Source: Enterobacillus tribolii (lineage in GTDB: Bacteria > Pseudomonadota > Gammaproteobacteria > Enterobacterales > Enterobacteriaceae). Taken from it: 64,000 nucleotides of DNA. Below the pieces are notes generated by a model, which did no database searches, was not told where the DNA came from, and worked only from the letters and a program-made list of their open reading frames with translations. Location of the stretch: assembly GCF_003363015.1 (NCBI RefSeq), contig NZ_QRAP01000008.1:1-64000 (forward strand). The letters run 5' to 3'. Made by a program: the position numbers and the translations under genes. Within the stretch, counting starts at the first letter, position 1; every line of letters starts with the position of its first letter. Below, piece after piece: positions 37,295-46,283 of this stretch.

Positions 37295-38068
37295 TCACGC
37301 ATGCCAATAAGCGACAGCCCGCAGTAAGCGCTCATCAACATTCCGGCCGTCAAAACAGGCAGCAAGGTTTTTCACTACCTGCCCCTCGCCGGTGATCCAG
37401 ATAAAATAGTCATCGTCAGGCACATCCAGCGCCTGCAACATCGCCGCTACGGATTGCCCGTCATGCTCTTCAACGTACACGATGTCTGCGCCGTCAAGAT
37501 GCGACAGATAGTCTTTGTTAGCCGCATCAGCGACTGAAACGATCGCCTTCACGTTTGCACGGCATCCGGAACGGGCCAGTTCCTCCAGGCGCCGGCGTAG
37601 CGCAGGCATGCCGGACTCATCGCAAACATAGCGCTGCCAGGCATAATCTTCCGGCACGACGAGTGAACCGCGCGGACCGCCAATCGTCAGCGTATCGCCG
37701 GCTGCGGCCTTCATAGCCCATGTGCTGGCGATACCGCCGTCATGAATAAAGAAATCAAACGCCAGCTCATGGCGTTTTGCGTCATAAAGCGGCGTGTAGT
37801 CCCGTGTTGCCGGGCGAACGCCTTCTCCCCAGACGATGCCCTCATCCGTCACCACTGGCGGGGTAAAGTGGCTGCCCGGTTCGGGAAAGAAAAGTTTGGT
37901 ATGATCGTCAAAACCACGGGAGCAAAAGCCCTCCAACGCATCACCGCCTAAAACAATACGCTGAAAGGCGCTACCAACGCGTTCACTACGCAACACCGTC
38001 AGTTCACGGAAACGGAGTTCATTACGTACCCGCTGCGGATACTTTTTTTCTTTGGGCACAGTCGTCAT
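37295..38068 (-). CDS. yqjH: NADPH-dependent ferric-siderophore reductase YqjH
   Basis: A 257-residue member of the siderophore-interacting FAD protein family (ViuB/YqjH). The FAD-binding block is visible as ATRDYTPLY, the substrate/NAD region as HDGGIASTWAMKAAAGDTLTIGGPRG, and the C-terminal ALDVPDDDYFIWITGEGQVV matches the family. It releases iron from imported siderophores in the cytoplasm. Divergent from yqjI; a Fur box and YqjI-type repeats lie in the shared promoter, so iron control is expected. Confidence 0.93.
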   Translation of the reverse strand: MTTVPKEKKYPQRVRNELRFRELTVLRSERVGSAFQRIVLGGDALEGFCSRGFDDHTKLFFPEPGSHFTPPVVTDEGIVWGEGVRPATRDYTPLYDAKRHELAFDFFIHDGGIASTWAMKAAAGDTLTIGGPRGSLVVPEDYAWQRYVCDESGMPALRRRLEELARSGCRANVKAIVSVADAANKDYLSHLDGADIVYVEEHDGQSVAAMLQALDVPDDDYFIWITGEGQVVKNLAACFDGRNVDERLLRAVAYWHA

Positions 38069-38093
38069 AGTTCACCTTTACCACACGAGCAGA

Positions 38094-38280
38094 TATATCT
38101 AATTTTGGTAAATGATAATCATTGATGATTAGCCGTAAAGCAACACTTTTCCGTGAAATTAATTAGCAAAAGCAAAAAAAGCTAAATCACATGACGGGCC
38201 TGAAAAGACTTTCTGCGCAGGCTAGTCATTGCTAAATCCAAATTTACGATATAGATTAGATACAAATAGTTATATCTGAT
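38094..38280. promoter_or_regulatory. Repeated TATCTRATY sites between yqjH and yqjI (probable YqjI operators)
   Basis: TATATCTAATT (38094-38104) lies close to yqjH; TATATCTGATT (38271-38281) lies just before yqjI, with an inverted copy AGATTAGATA at 38253-38262. In E. coli the YqjI regulator binds both yqjH and yqjI promoters at AT-rich repeats. The placement of these copies at each promoter fits autorepression and co-regulation. Confidence 0.6.
38108..38126 (-). promoter_or_regulatory. Fur box upstream of yqjH
   Basis: GTAAATGATAATCATTGAT matches the 19-base Fur consensus at 14 positions, including the central ATGATAATCATT. It lies about 45 bases upstream of the yqjH start codon, where bound Fur-Fe(II) would block transcription. 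Confidence 0.7.
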
Positions 38281-38297
38281 TAATCAAAAAGTAAACG

Positions 38298-38801
38298 ATG
38301 CAACATTATCATGGTAGTGAACATAGCAGCGGGCGTCGTCAGCGCTTCTTCGGTCACGGCGAACTGCGGTTGGTTATCCTCGATATCCTGACCCGTAACG
38401 CCAGTCATGGCTATGAATTAATTAAGGAAATTGAAGCACTGACGCACGGCAACTACGCGCCAAGCCCCGGCGTCATTTATCCGACCCTGGATCTTTTACA
38501 GGATCAGGCCCTGATCCGGATTGAAGAAGAAGACGGCGGACGCAAAAAAATCACCATTACCGCAGAGGGAATAACGTGGCTTGCTGCACACCAGGCGCAT
38601 CTCGACCACATTAAGCAAAAGCTTAACGCCCGTATGGCCGGCTATAAGCTGCGTCAAAACCCGCAAATGAAGCGTGCACTGGAAAATTTCAAAGCGGTGT
38701 TAGACCTGAGGGTCAATCAGGAAGCGCTCAGCGATGCTCAACTCAAACAGATTGTCGGCATTATCGATCGCGCAGCGCTGGAGATCTCCCAGCTGGATTA
38801 G
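38298..38801 (+). CDS. yqjI: PadR-family regulator YqjI, short form without the metal-binding N-terminus
   Basis: A 167-residue PadR-type winged-helix repressor: RRQRFFGHGELRLVILDIL, SHGYELIKEIEALTHGNY and PSPGVIYPTLDLLQDQALI are near-identical to E. coli YqjI, as is the C-terminal NPQMKRALENFKAVLDLRVN dimerisation helix. The E. coli protein carries about 40 additional N-terminal residues rich in His and Cys that bind nickel; here only MQHYHGSEHSSG precedes the domain. Nickel sensing may therefore be weakened or absent. It is divergent from its target yqjH. Confidence 0.9.
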   Translation: MQHYHGSEHSSGRRQRFFGHGELRLVILDILTRNASHGYELIKEIEALTHGNYAPSPGVIYPTLDLLQDQALIRIEEEDGGRKKITITAEGITWLAAHQAHLDHIKQKLNARMAGYKLRQNPQMKRALENFKAVLDLRVNQEALSDAQLKQIVGIIDRAALEISQLD

Positions 38802-39013
38802 TTTGATCGTTGTTTCTGATTAATATGAAAAGCAGCAGCGTTGAGCAGCCCGGCGGCTCCGCCAAATCACACTTAAGATCAAAATCTGATCCGGTAATAT
38901 CACGCGATTCTCGCCAGAGATCACACTCTGGCGAACAAAACGTAAACGGCCCCAAAAACCGGATACTATAAGGTATCAGCAGCCATCCGGCCCGCCACTG
39001 CAAGGAGCGTTAC

Positions 39014-40399
39014 GTGCTAACCCCCGTCAATCCCGATACGGAAATGCCTCTGTATCTGCAGGTGGCGTGCAGTATTAAAAAATACCTTGAGAGCCTGCCG
39101 ACCGGCCATAAACTCCCGTCACAACGTAATATCGCCGCATTGCTTAACGTCAGTAAAACTACCGTGGTCGAAGCATTCAACGTGCTGGCGGACGACGGCG
39201 TGATCGCCATCAGGGAGAAAGCCCGTGCCGTATCCAGCCTGAAAGCGCCGGGCATTGACTGGCCGCTGATTATTCATAAGGCCAGGCAGTCGCGCGCCAG
39301 GGATGACGCGCTGGAAGCGCATGGCGGCGCCTACAGCAAAAGCCTGCTGATGTGGCCCGGTATGGATTTTTCCCCGCAGACGCCGCTGATGGAGGTGTCG
39401 GAAGCCGTTGCGCACCGAATCGCCGGCGCCGACTTTATGAACTATGACGATATCGGCTTTCTGCAACTGCGCGAACTGCTGACGGAACATCTCAAAAGCA
39501 GCCTGGGAATTGACTGTTCGCCGGAAGAAATCATCATCACCAGCGGAATTTCCAACGCGCTCTATATCATCGCCTGCGCCTTCTTCGGGCGCTTTGCCCC
39601 GGTGTTATACGAAGCGCCGGGATATTACGAATCCATCCTGACCAGCCCCGGCGCGCCGGCAATCCCATTGCCGATGTGCGCCGACGGCATTCCGCCGGAG
39701 GTGCTGCAACACCATATCGCCCGGCACCGTCACGCTTTTTTTCTGACCACGCCGCTCGCCCACTGGCCCACCTGCCACATGACCAGCGAAGCCAACAAGC
39801 AGGCCCAGTTTGCGCTGTGCCGTAAACACGATATTCCGATTATCGAAGTGGACGCCATGCGCGGCCTGTTTGACGCGCCGCCGCCCATGCGTTCTTATCC
39901 GGGCAGCGAAGCCAACGTGATTTATGTCGGCACCTTTACCAATACCATCGGCCACAGCATGCGCCTGGCCTGGATCATCACCCCGCGCAATACCATCAAA
40001 CGGCTGCTGGAGGTGAAGTCTCAGGTCGAGCCAAGGATCAGTAACTTAATTCAGATTTATGCCGAAGAAATGCTGCGATCCGGCGCCTATGACCGCTATC
40101 TCGGCACGCTGAAAGAGAAGGTATGGGAACGTAATCAGGGAATTGAAGCGATTCTGACCCGCCATCTGAGTGGTAGAGCCGTATGGCGCGGAATGCCCGG
40201 CGTCAGCCGGCTGATCACGCTGAACGCTCCGGTAGATGCGGGTAGCGTGATACGTATGCAGGACGGGCAAATCAGCCTGCTTCCTCTGGACGCGCTGGAC
40301 GAATCCCTCGCCAGCTCGCTCTATATGTATTGTGCGGCGGATTCCCTGAGCAATACCGAAGCCCTGATCCGCCGCCTGAGCCAACTCTGCGCCCGCTGA
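39014..40399 (+). CDS. MocR-type regulator (GntR wHTH fused to class I aminotransferase domain)
   Basis: A 461-residue protein. The N-terminal 75 residues are a GntR winged helix (MPLYLQVACSIKKYLESLPT, KLPSQRNIAALLNVSKTTVV). The rest is a fold-type I PLP aminotransferase-like sensor (ITSGISNALYIIACAFFG, IIEVDAMRGLFDAP). The usual PLP lysine region is not obvious: the segment GTFTNTIGHSMRLAWIITP has no SK motif, so PLP binding may be lost. It starts with GTG, with AAGGAG six bases upstream. It is convergent with the sugar operon that ends 16 bases away, and is a candidate regulator of it. Confidence 0.85.
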   Translation: MLTPVNPDTEMPLYLQVACSIKKYLESLPTGHKLPSQRNIAALLNVSKTTVVEAFNVLADDGVIAIREKARAVSSLKAPGIDWPLIIHKARQSRARDDALEAHGGAYSKSLLMWPGMDFSPQTPLMEVSEAVAHRIAGADFMNYDDIGFLQLRELLTEHLKSSLGIDCSPEEIIITSGISNALYIIACAFFGRFAPVLYEAPGYYESILTSPGAPAIPLPMCADGIPPEVLQHHIARHRHAFFLTTPLAHWPTCHMTSEANKQAQFALCRKHDIPIIEVDAMRGLFDAPPPMRSYPGSEANVIYVGTFTNTIGHSMRLAWIITPRNTIKRLLEVKSQVEPRISNLIQIYAEEMLRSGAYDRYLGTLKEKVWERNQGIEAILTRHLSGRAVWRGMPGVSRLITLNAPVDAGSVIRMQDGQISLLPLDALDESLASSLYMYCAADSLSNTEALIRRLSQLCAR

Positions 40400-40415
40400 G
40401 GCGCAGCCAACATAA

Positions 40416-41825
40416 TTAAGCCTGCGTCGCTGTTTCCTGGCTTACCGCCGCCTTTTTCGCCGCCCGGATCCGCTTCTCCTCGGCAAACGCCACGATGGAC
40501 AACAGTACAATGCCGCAGAACACACAGCAGTAGAAAATAACGAATACGTCATGCCAACCGTGCAGCGTAGTATTAAAGAAGCTGACGCCTGATTTCTCCG
40601 GGTCGGCGATCATCGCCAGATACACCTTGGCGATGGAGTCCCCCAGCAGGTAGGCAAAACAGCCGGAAAGTCCGGTGGTCATGCTGACGGCATTTTTCGG
40701 TACGAAGTCCACCAGCGCAATGGTGATCATCAGTTGAGGGCCGAAGATAAGCAGCCCCAGCGCGACCAGAGAGGCGTTGATCATGAAGACGGACGTTGAG
40801 TAGCGATAGCTCATCAGCGCGAAAATGATCAGGATGAAGCAGCCCACCGCCACGATGGCCCGCCGCCCTTTGAGCAGGTCGGAGATATAGCCCCAGAACA
40901 GGCTGGCGACCAGCGCCCCCATCTCAAAGTAAAAGATGGTGTTAACCATGTCGCTGCGCGACCAGTTGAACTGCTCGGAAACGTAGAGCGGCGCCCAGTT
41001 ATCCACGCCGATACGGATAACGTAAACGAAGATATTAGAAATACACAGGATCCAGACGAACGGGTTCAGCAGCACATGCTTTTTGACAATCTGCCATTTG
41101 TTCTCGCTCTCATGGCGATCCATCTCCGCCACCGGCTCGTCGAAGATCTCTTCCGCCCTGCCCCAGCCCAGCTCCCTCGGATCCCCTTTGCCCAGGTAAT
41201 AAGTCACGCCCGCGATGACCAGCGCGATAATTGAGGGGAAAATAAACATGCCCACCACGTTGCCGTCGAAAAAGACGTTGGCTCCCCAGAGCGCCAGCGC
41301 CCCGGCCAACCCGCCGCCGACGTTATGCGACATATTCCACAGGCCGAGATAGCGGCCGCGTTTAACCCGCGGCGTCCAGCGGGTCAGCGCGGAATAGGAT
41401 GCCGGCCCGCCGGCACACTGGAACAGGCCGTTCAGCCCCCACAGAGTGATCAGAATGCCGATCGGCGAACCCCAGAAGCTCATCACCAGCCCCATCGCCA
41501 GCACGGACAAGGACGAAAGCGCCAACAGAACGGCGAGGAACTTCTTGGTGTTTTTACCGTCGATATAGAATCCGACCAATGCCTTGCACCCGCCGTAGGT
41601 GATGGAGAAGCCCAGGCCGATCAGCCCCAGCTCCGTCGTGGTCATATCAAGCTGTTCTTTCAGCATCGGCCCGGCGGCCTTAAAGTTGTTTCGGATCAGG
41701 TACATCGCCATGTACCCCAGAAACACCGCCAGAAAGGCTTTCAAAAACTGAACGCCCCACTGGCGGCGTTGTTCCGCCAGGCTGATGGACGGGTCACGGT
41801 AGTTTCTCAGTGCAAAAAGAGCCAT
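40416..41825 (-). CDS. MFS transporter, organophosphate:phosphate antiporter (UhpT/GlpT) type
   Basis: A 469-residue protein with 12 predicted membrane helices. The N-terminal segment MAMYLIRNNFKAAGPMLKEQ and the loop GGCKALVGFYIDGKNTKKFL are typical of the OPA family (UhpT, UhpC, GlpT), which exchanges sugar phosphates for phosphate. It is the last gene of the six-gene operon and gives the pathway an uptake step. Substrate is unknown; OPA membership points to a phosphorylated sugar or polyol. AGGAAC precedes the ATG. Confidence 0.85.
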   Translation of the reverse strand: MALFALRNYRDPSISLAEQRRQWGVQFLKAFLAVFLGYMAMYLIRNNFKAAGPMLKEQLDMTTTELGLIGLGFSITYGGCKALVGFYIDGKNTKKFLAVLLALSSLSVLAMGLVMSFWGSPIGILITLWGLNGLFQCAGGPASYSALTRWTPRVKRGRYLGLWNMSHNVGGGLAGALALWGANVFFDGNVVGMFIFPSIIALVIAGVTYYLGKGDPRELGWGRAEEIFDEPVAEMDRHESENKWQIVKKHVLLNPFVWILCISNIFVYVIRIGVDNWAPLYVSEQFNWSRSDMVNTIFYFEMGALVASLFWGYISDLLKGRRAIVAVGCFILIIFALMSYRYSTSVFMINASLVALGLLIFGPQLMITIALVDFVPKNAVSMTTGLSGCFAYLLGDSIAKVYLAMIADPEKSGVSFFNTTLHGWHDVFVIFYCCVFCGIVLLSIVAFAEEKRIRAAKKAAVSQETATQA

Positions 41826-41848
41826 AAGATGTTCCTCGCATATCGTTG

Positions 41849-42895
41849 TTATAGTTCTACGATCACTTTGTTGTAGACCACTGCGCGGTTCTTCATATCC
41901 CTCATGAATTGGGGGAGTTCGTCAAGCGAAATGGTGTGGGTAATCAGAGGTTTTGTTAGTAATGCACCACTTTGGATATAGCTGACGACCGCCGGCCATT
42001 CCCGGCCGGGGAAAGGGGCGGAGAAGGAGTTCCAGGAGCCGGTCAGCGTCAGCTCGCGGCGAACGATATGTTCAAACGCCGCAGGCGGAATAACCACGTC
42101 GGCATGGGCCGTACCCAGGTACAGCACCCGTCCGTGTTTACGGGTCACCTTCAGCGCCTGCACCTGCGTAACGGGGGCGCCGGCGGTTTCCACCGTCACG
42201 TCGGCCATCCCCTGAGCGCAAATCGCGTCAACCGGATCGGCGTCGCGTGCGTTAATGACCTCCGTTGCCCCCACCTCACGGGCCAGCGCCAGTTTATCCG
42301 GCGCGATATCCGTCGCAACGATGCGCGTAGCGCCCAGGATGCGCGCAAACTGAATGGCGAACAGCCCCAGTGCGCCGCAGCCCAGCACGGCCACGCTGTC
42401 GCCGGCCCGGATCCCCGCCCGCATCATGCCGTGCAGGGTCACCGCAGCAGGTTCCACCAGGGCGCCGCAGGCGAAATCCACCGTGTCCGGCAGGCGCACC
42501 AGGTTGCGTTCCGGCGCGGCGACATAGCCGGCAAACCCGCCGTCGGTGCGGGAGCCGAGGTAGTTATAATGATCACACAGCCCGTAATCGCCCTGTTGAC
42601 AAAAATCACAGCTGAAGCAGGGTAAAATCGGGGCGACCGCCACCCTGTCGCCCGGTGAGAACTGCGTAACGCCGCTGCCGGTCTCCACCACCACGCCGCT
42701 GAACTCATGCCCCGGAATGGTGGGAAAGCGGTACGTGCCAGTGGTCATGATCCGGTCAATGTCGGAGCCGCAGATCCCTGCGGCTTTCACCTGAACCAGA
42801 ACCTCATCCGCCCCGTAACCGGGAACGGGTACGTCCTCCACCCGCAGGTCCGCCGGCGCATGCAGCACGGCGGCTTTCATCGTCGTTCGTTGCAT
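41849..42895 (-). CDS. Zinc-dependent medium-chain dehydrogenase (GatD-like)
   Basis: A 348-residue MDR alcohol/polyol dehydrogenase. Catalytic zinc ligands are in AGICGSDIDR and IPGHEFSG; the structural zinc has four cysteines in CFSCDFCQQGDYGLC. The Rossmann motif is VAVLGCGALGLFAIQ. Overall similarity is to galactitol-1-phosphate 5-dehydrogenase (GatD), again hinting at a phosphorylated polyol. AGGG precedes the ATG, three bases after the next dehydrogenase gene. Confidence 0.85.
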   Translation of the reverse strand: MQRTTMKAAVLHAPADLRVEDVPVPGYGADEVLVQVKAAGICGSDIDRIMTTGTYRFPTIPGHEFSGVVVETGSGVTQFSPGDRVAVAPILPCFSCDFCQQGDYGLCDHYNYLGSRTDGGFAGYVAAPERNLVRLPDTVDFACGALVEPAAVTLHGMMRAGIRAGDSVAVLGCGALGLFAIQFARILGATRIVATDIAPDKLALAREVGATEVINARDADPVDAICAQGMADVTVETAGAPVTQVQALKVTRKHGRVLYLGTAHADVVIPPAAFEHIVRRELTLTGSWNSFSAPFPGREWPAVVSYIQSGALLTKPLITHTISLDELPQFMRDMKNRAVVYNKVIVEL

Positions 42896-42898
42896 GGT

Positions 42899-43945
42899 TT
42901 ATCCCTCCACCACCAGCGCCTTCATGCCTTCACCCGACAGGGCGTAGCGGAATGCGTCGTTGATTTCGTCAATGGTGAAACGGGCGGTCGCCAGCGGCAG
43001 CAGCGAAAGCCGTCCTGCGGCCACCAGCGCCATCGACTCGCAGTAATCATTGATGCTGGAACCGGTGGTGCCCAGTACGGTCAGCTCTTTGTAATGAATC
43101 AGGTTGGTATTGAGCGGCACGATCTCTTTCCCTTTCGGCATGCCGCCGAACAGGTTGATGCGGCCGTGGGTCGCGGCGATCTCCATCGCAACTGCCTGCA
43201 CTTCCGGCACGGAACATGCGGTAATCACCACGGATGCCCCCTCGCCGCCGGTTTCCGCCATCACCGCCGTACGCAGATCGGTCGTGGCGGAGTTGATCAC
43301 CGCGTCCGCGCCCAGCGCTTTCATTCCGGCCAGGCGGCTGTCCTGCACGTCAGCCACGATCACCCGCGACGCACCGGCCAACCGGCTCATCAGCACATGA
43401 CAGGCGCCGATAGGACCCGCGCCGATCACCACCACGCTGTCGCCCGGACGAATATTCAACGCCTTATAAGAGTGGTAAGCACAGGAGAACGGCTCCACCA
43501 TCGCCGCCTCTTCCCAAGAGATGCCTTCAGGAACCGGCACGACGTTACCGCGGCGCACCGCATTCCCCGGCACCCGGATGTATTCCTGGAAGCCGCCGTC
43601 ATAACTGATGCCGAACGCTTCATAGGTCGGGCAGAGCTGCGTGAACCCCTTGCGGCACATGGCGCAGGAGCCGCAGCCGACGTTGGGCGGCAGCGCCACA
43701 CGCATGCCGACCTTAAAATTCTCTACCTGCGTACCCACCTGCACCACTTCGCCGGCAATTTCATGCCCCAGTACCCGGCGCTCGCCGGCAGGAATTTTAA
43801 AGTGGCCGAATTTGAAGATACGCAAATCCGTACCGCAAATGGCGCTGGCCTTCATTTTGATCACCAGCTCGTCAGGCGCCGCCTGCGGCACGGACGTTTC
43901 TTCTACCCGGATATCGCCGGTGTCGTAAAAATAAGCTGCTTTCAT
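42899..43945 (-). CDS. Zinc-dependent medium-chain dehydrogenase (sorbitol/threonine dehydrogenase type)
   Basis: A 348-residue MDR enzyme with catalytic zinc motifs ASAICGTDLRIF and LGHEIAGEVV and the structural zinc loop CGSCAMCRKGFTQLC. Its NAD(P) fold contains VVVIGAGPIGACHV. It differs enough from the neighbouring dehydrogenase (different substrate loop, FGGMPKGKEIVPL) to act at another position or on another intermediate. The ATG at 43945 has GAGG at good spacing; a longer start is possible but would nearly abut the upstream stop. Confidence 0.85.
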   Translation of the reverse strand: MKAAYFYDTGDIRVEETSVPQAAPDELVIKMKASAICGTDLRIFKFGHFKIPAGERRVLGHEIAGEVVQVGTQVENFKVGMRVALPPNVGCGSCAMCRKGFTQLCPTYEAFGISYDGGFQEYIRVPGNAVRRGNVVPVPEGISWEEAAMVEPFSCAYHSYKALNIRPGDSVVVIGAGPIGACHVLMSRLAGASRVIVADVQDSRLAGMKALGADAVINSATTDLRTAVMAETGGEGASVVITACSVPEVQAVAMEIAATHGRINLFGGMPKGKEIVPLNTNLIHYKELTVLGTTGSSINDYCESMALVAAGRLSLLPLATARFTIDEINDAFRYALSGEGMKALVVEG

Positions 43946-43953
43946 GGAATACC

Positions 43954-44766
43954 TCATAAATACCGTGGAATTATCTCGTTCAGGGCATAGGCCACGCCGT
44001 CTTCGTCGTTGGACGGCACGATGTGATCGGCGATGTTTTTCAGCCGGGTAAAGGCATTACCCATCGCGATGCCGACGCCGGCCCCGGACAACAGTTCAAG
44101 ATCGTTATCGCTGTCGCCGATAGCGGCGACCTCCGCCAGCGCAATGCCAAGGCGGGTGCAGAGATGCCGCAGCGCCACGCCTTTGTTCAGGCCGCGGGGG
44201 AGCACCTCGAAGTAATGATGATGGGAAGCCACCAGCGAGATGGCGGGCAGCGCCGCCAGGCACGCCCGCAGGCGCTGTTGCTTTTCACGTTCCCGGCACA
44301 GGATGAACAGCTTTACCGCCCGCAGCGCGTCGCTATCGGTAAACGGCAAAATACCTGCCGCAAAGCGGCGGAGGTATTCCGCCTTCATGCCGGATGCCGC
44401 CAGGTTGTCCATCCAGTACGGACGGACGTAAACACGATCGCGGGTATAAATCTGGTAAAACACCGCCAGCTCATCCAGAACCCGCACGATGTCACGTACC
44501 GCTTGCGCGCTGAGCGCCTGGTCGTAAATCGTCTCTCCGCTGTGTAAGTCGAGGGTTTGCGCGCCGTTCATGCCCATAAAGAAACGGGTAGCACCGATCG
44601 CCCCGGCGGCGAAGCTGGCCTCCCGGTACATCCTGCCCGTCGCCACGACGGGCAGGATCCCCCGCTTTTTCAGCGCGACGAAAGCGTCAACGGAGGCTTG
44701 GGACAAGGTGTCCGCCGACGTCAGCAGGGTGCCGTCAAGATCCGTTACCACCATTTTTAACGCCAT
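43954..44766 (-). CDS. Cof-type HAD-IIB phosphatase
   Basis: A 270-residue haloacid-dehalogenase phosphatase: motif I VVTDLDGTLL with nucleophile and acid aspartates, motif II/III VVATGRMY and lysine region LNKGVALRHLC, and motif IV GDSDNDLELLSGAGVGIAMGNA. The Cof/IIB cap family dephosphorylates sugar phosphates, flavins or PLP. In this operon it probably removes a phosphate from a pathway intermediate or detoxifies a dead-end product. AAGGAG supports the ATG used; an upstream start lacks a ribosome site. Confidence 0.9.
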   Translation of the reverse strand: MALKMVVTDLDGTLLTSADTLSQASVDAFVALKKRGILPVVATGRMYREASFAAGAIGATRFFMGMNGAQTLDLHSGETIYDQALSAQAVRDIVRVLDELAVFYQIYTRDRVYVRPYWMDNLAASGMKAEYLRRFAAGILPFTDSDALRAVKLFILCREREKQQRLRACLAALPAISLVASHHHYFEVLPRGLNKGVALRHLCTRLGIALAEVAAIGDSDNDLELLSGAGVGIAMGNAFTRLKNIADHIVPSNDEDGVAYALNEIIPRYL

Positions 44767-44776
44767 ACGTCGCTCC

Positions 44777-45463
44777 TTATTGCGGGTTGCGCAGCCTGAA
44801 TTCCTCAAGGATGCCCACGCTGTTGGAACTGCCGATCCGCTCTGCGCCGGCTTCGATCATCGCCAGGCAGGTGTCGAGATCGCGTACGCCGCCGGAGGCC
44901 TTCACCTTCACCGCGTCGCCCACCACCTTCTTCATCAGCGCCACGTCTTCCACCGTCGCCCCGCCGGTGCCGAAACCGGTTGAGGTTTTGACGAAGTCGG
45001 GCTTCACGTCTCTGGCGATTTCCGCCACCCGGACAATCTCGTCTTTCGTCAGGTAGCAGGTCTCGAAAATCACCTTCGAACACACGCCCGCCGCGCGGCA
45101 CAGGCTGACGATCGCCCGCATCTCTTCCTCAATCCAGGCGTAGTTCCCCTCTTTGAGCTTGCCGATATTGATGACGTAGTCGATCTCATCGGCACCCTCG
45201 GCAATGGCCTGCTCGGTTTCAAAACACTTCACCGCGATGGTGGTTTGCCCAAGCGGGAAGCTGATGGCGGCGCCGACGTGAACGTCCGTTCCCGCCAGCA
45301 GCGCCTTACACGCGGCAACCGGGGCGGAGTTGATCGCTACCATCATAAAGTTGTGTTGTTTCGCCTCCGCGCACAGCACGCGGAAGTCGTCCTGCGTGGC
45401 GTAGGCTTTCAGCTGCGTATGGTCGAAATATTTGGCCAGGCGGGCCGCCGTCATGTTTTTCAT
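44777..45463 (-). CDS. deoC: Deoxyribose-phosphate aldolase family protein (DeoC)
   Basis: A 228-residue class I aldolase. The Schiff-base lysine is in DFVKTSTGFGTGGAT (Lys159) and the second active-site lysine in KVKASGGVRD (Lys188); ADEIDYVINIGKLKEG holds the proton-relay aspartate. It is shorter than E. coli DeoC (259) and of the Bacillus-type length. It lies in a sugar operon rather than with deoA-deoB-deoD, so its true substrate may be a different 2-deoxy or 3-keto sugar phosphate. AGGAGAACC precedes the ATG. Confidence 0.9.
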   Translation of the reverse strand: MKNMTAARLAKYFDHTQLKAYATQDDFRVLCAEAKQHNFMMVAINSAPVAACKALLAGTDVHVGAAISFPLGQTTIAVKCFETEQAIAEGADEIDYVINIGKLKEGNYAWIEEEMRAIVSLCRAAGVCSKVIFETCYLTKDEIVRVAEIARDVKPDFVKTSTGFGTGGATVEDVALMKKVVGDAVKVKASGGVRDLDTCLAMIEAGAERIGSSNSVGILEEFRLRNPQ

Positions 45464-45473
45464 GTTGGTTCTC

Positions 45474-46283
45474 CTAGACTTCCATGCCGTAGCGATGGGC
45501 TTTGTGCGTCGGGTAGAACGCCACGGTCGGGACCGTCACATCCGGCGTGCGGGTGGCGATATACAGGGCGATTTCCGCGACGTTCTCGACGTCGATGCAG
45601 CTGTTGTAAATGCCTTCGCGCAGCTCTTTCTCGTCCAGCCAGCCGTCGGTATGCACTTTGCCGCCGTCGTAAACGCCGCTGTCGAGCACTTCCGTCATCG
45701 GTGTTTTGACGTGTGAAGGGTTAATGACCGTGACGCCGATATTTTTATCCATCCCTTCCAGCAGGATGTTTTTGCTCAGCCCCATCATGCCGTGCTTGGA
45801 AGCGCGGTAAGGGCTGTGCCCCGGACAAGACGCCATACGGGCCGATGAAGAGCCGATATTCATGATGCGTCCGCCGCTTTCTTGCTTCTCCATTACCCGG
45901 AACGCTTCGCGGCAGCACAGGAACACGCCGGTCAGGTTCGGGCCGATGGTCTTGTGCCACTCTTCCAGGGTGGTTTCCGAAATCTGCGGAGAGAGAGAAT
46001 CGCGCCCTGCGCTGTTAACGACCAGATCGATCCGGCCCCAGCGATCAACGGTCTGGCGGAAGGCATCGATGACGGCCTGCTCTTCAACCACATCAACCAC
46101 CATGGAAATGACATCGCCTCCCAGCCCGGCAATCTCATCGGCGACGCTCGCCAGACGCGGCGCATCAATATCAAGCAGCGCGACCTTGCAGCCTTCTTTG
46201 ACGTAAGTTTTGGCAATCGCTTCCCCGATACCTGAGGCGCCGCCGGTAATCAGCGCGACTTTTCCTTCCAGTTTTCCGCTCAT
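45474..46283 (-). CDS. Short-chain dehydrogenase/reductase, first gene of the sugar operon
   Basis: A 269-residue classical SDR: nucleotide motif TGGASGIGEA, VNSAGRD (NAG-like), and active site SS...YRASKHG. Asp40-type residue in LLDIDAPRL suggests NAD(H). The C-terminus THKAHRYGMEV is unusual. It likely oxidises a hydroxyl of the incoming sugar or polyol. GGAGG upstream. The operon promoter lies in the 380-base gap to its right. Confidence 0.9.
   Translation of the reverse strand: MSGKLEGKVALITGGASGIGEAIAKTYVKEGCKVALLDIDAPRLASVADEIAGLGGDVISMVVDVVEEQAVIDAFRQTVDRWGRIDLVVNSAGRDSLSPQISETTLEEWHKTIGPNLTGVFLCCREAFRVMEKQESGGRIMNIGSSSARMASCPGHSPYRASKHGMMGLSKNILLEGMDKNIGVTVINPSHVKTPMTEVLDSGVYDGGKVHTDGWLDEKELREGIYNSCIDVENVAEIALYIATRTPDVTVPTVAFYPTHKAHRYGMEV

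Noticed and set aside
42707-43990. 427-codon frame opposite the two zinc dehydrogenases
   Set aside because: Spans two real genes and their junction, composition is shadow-like (His/Arg-rich).
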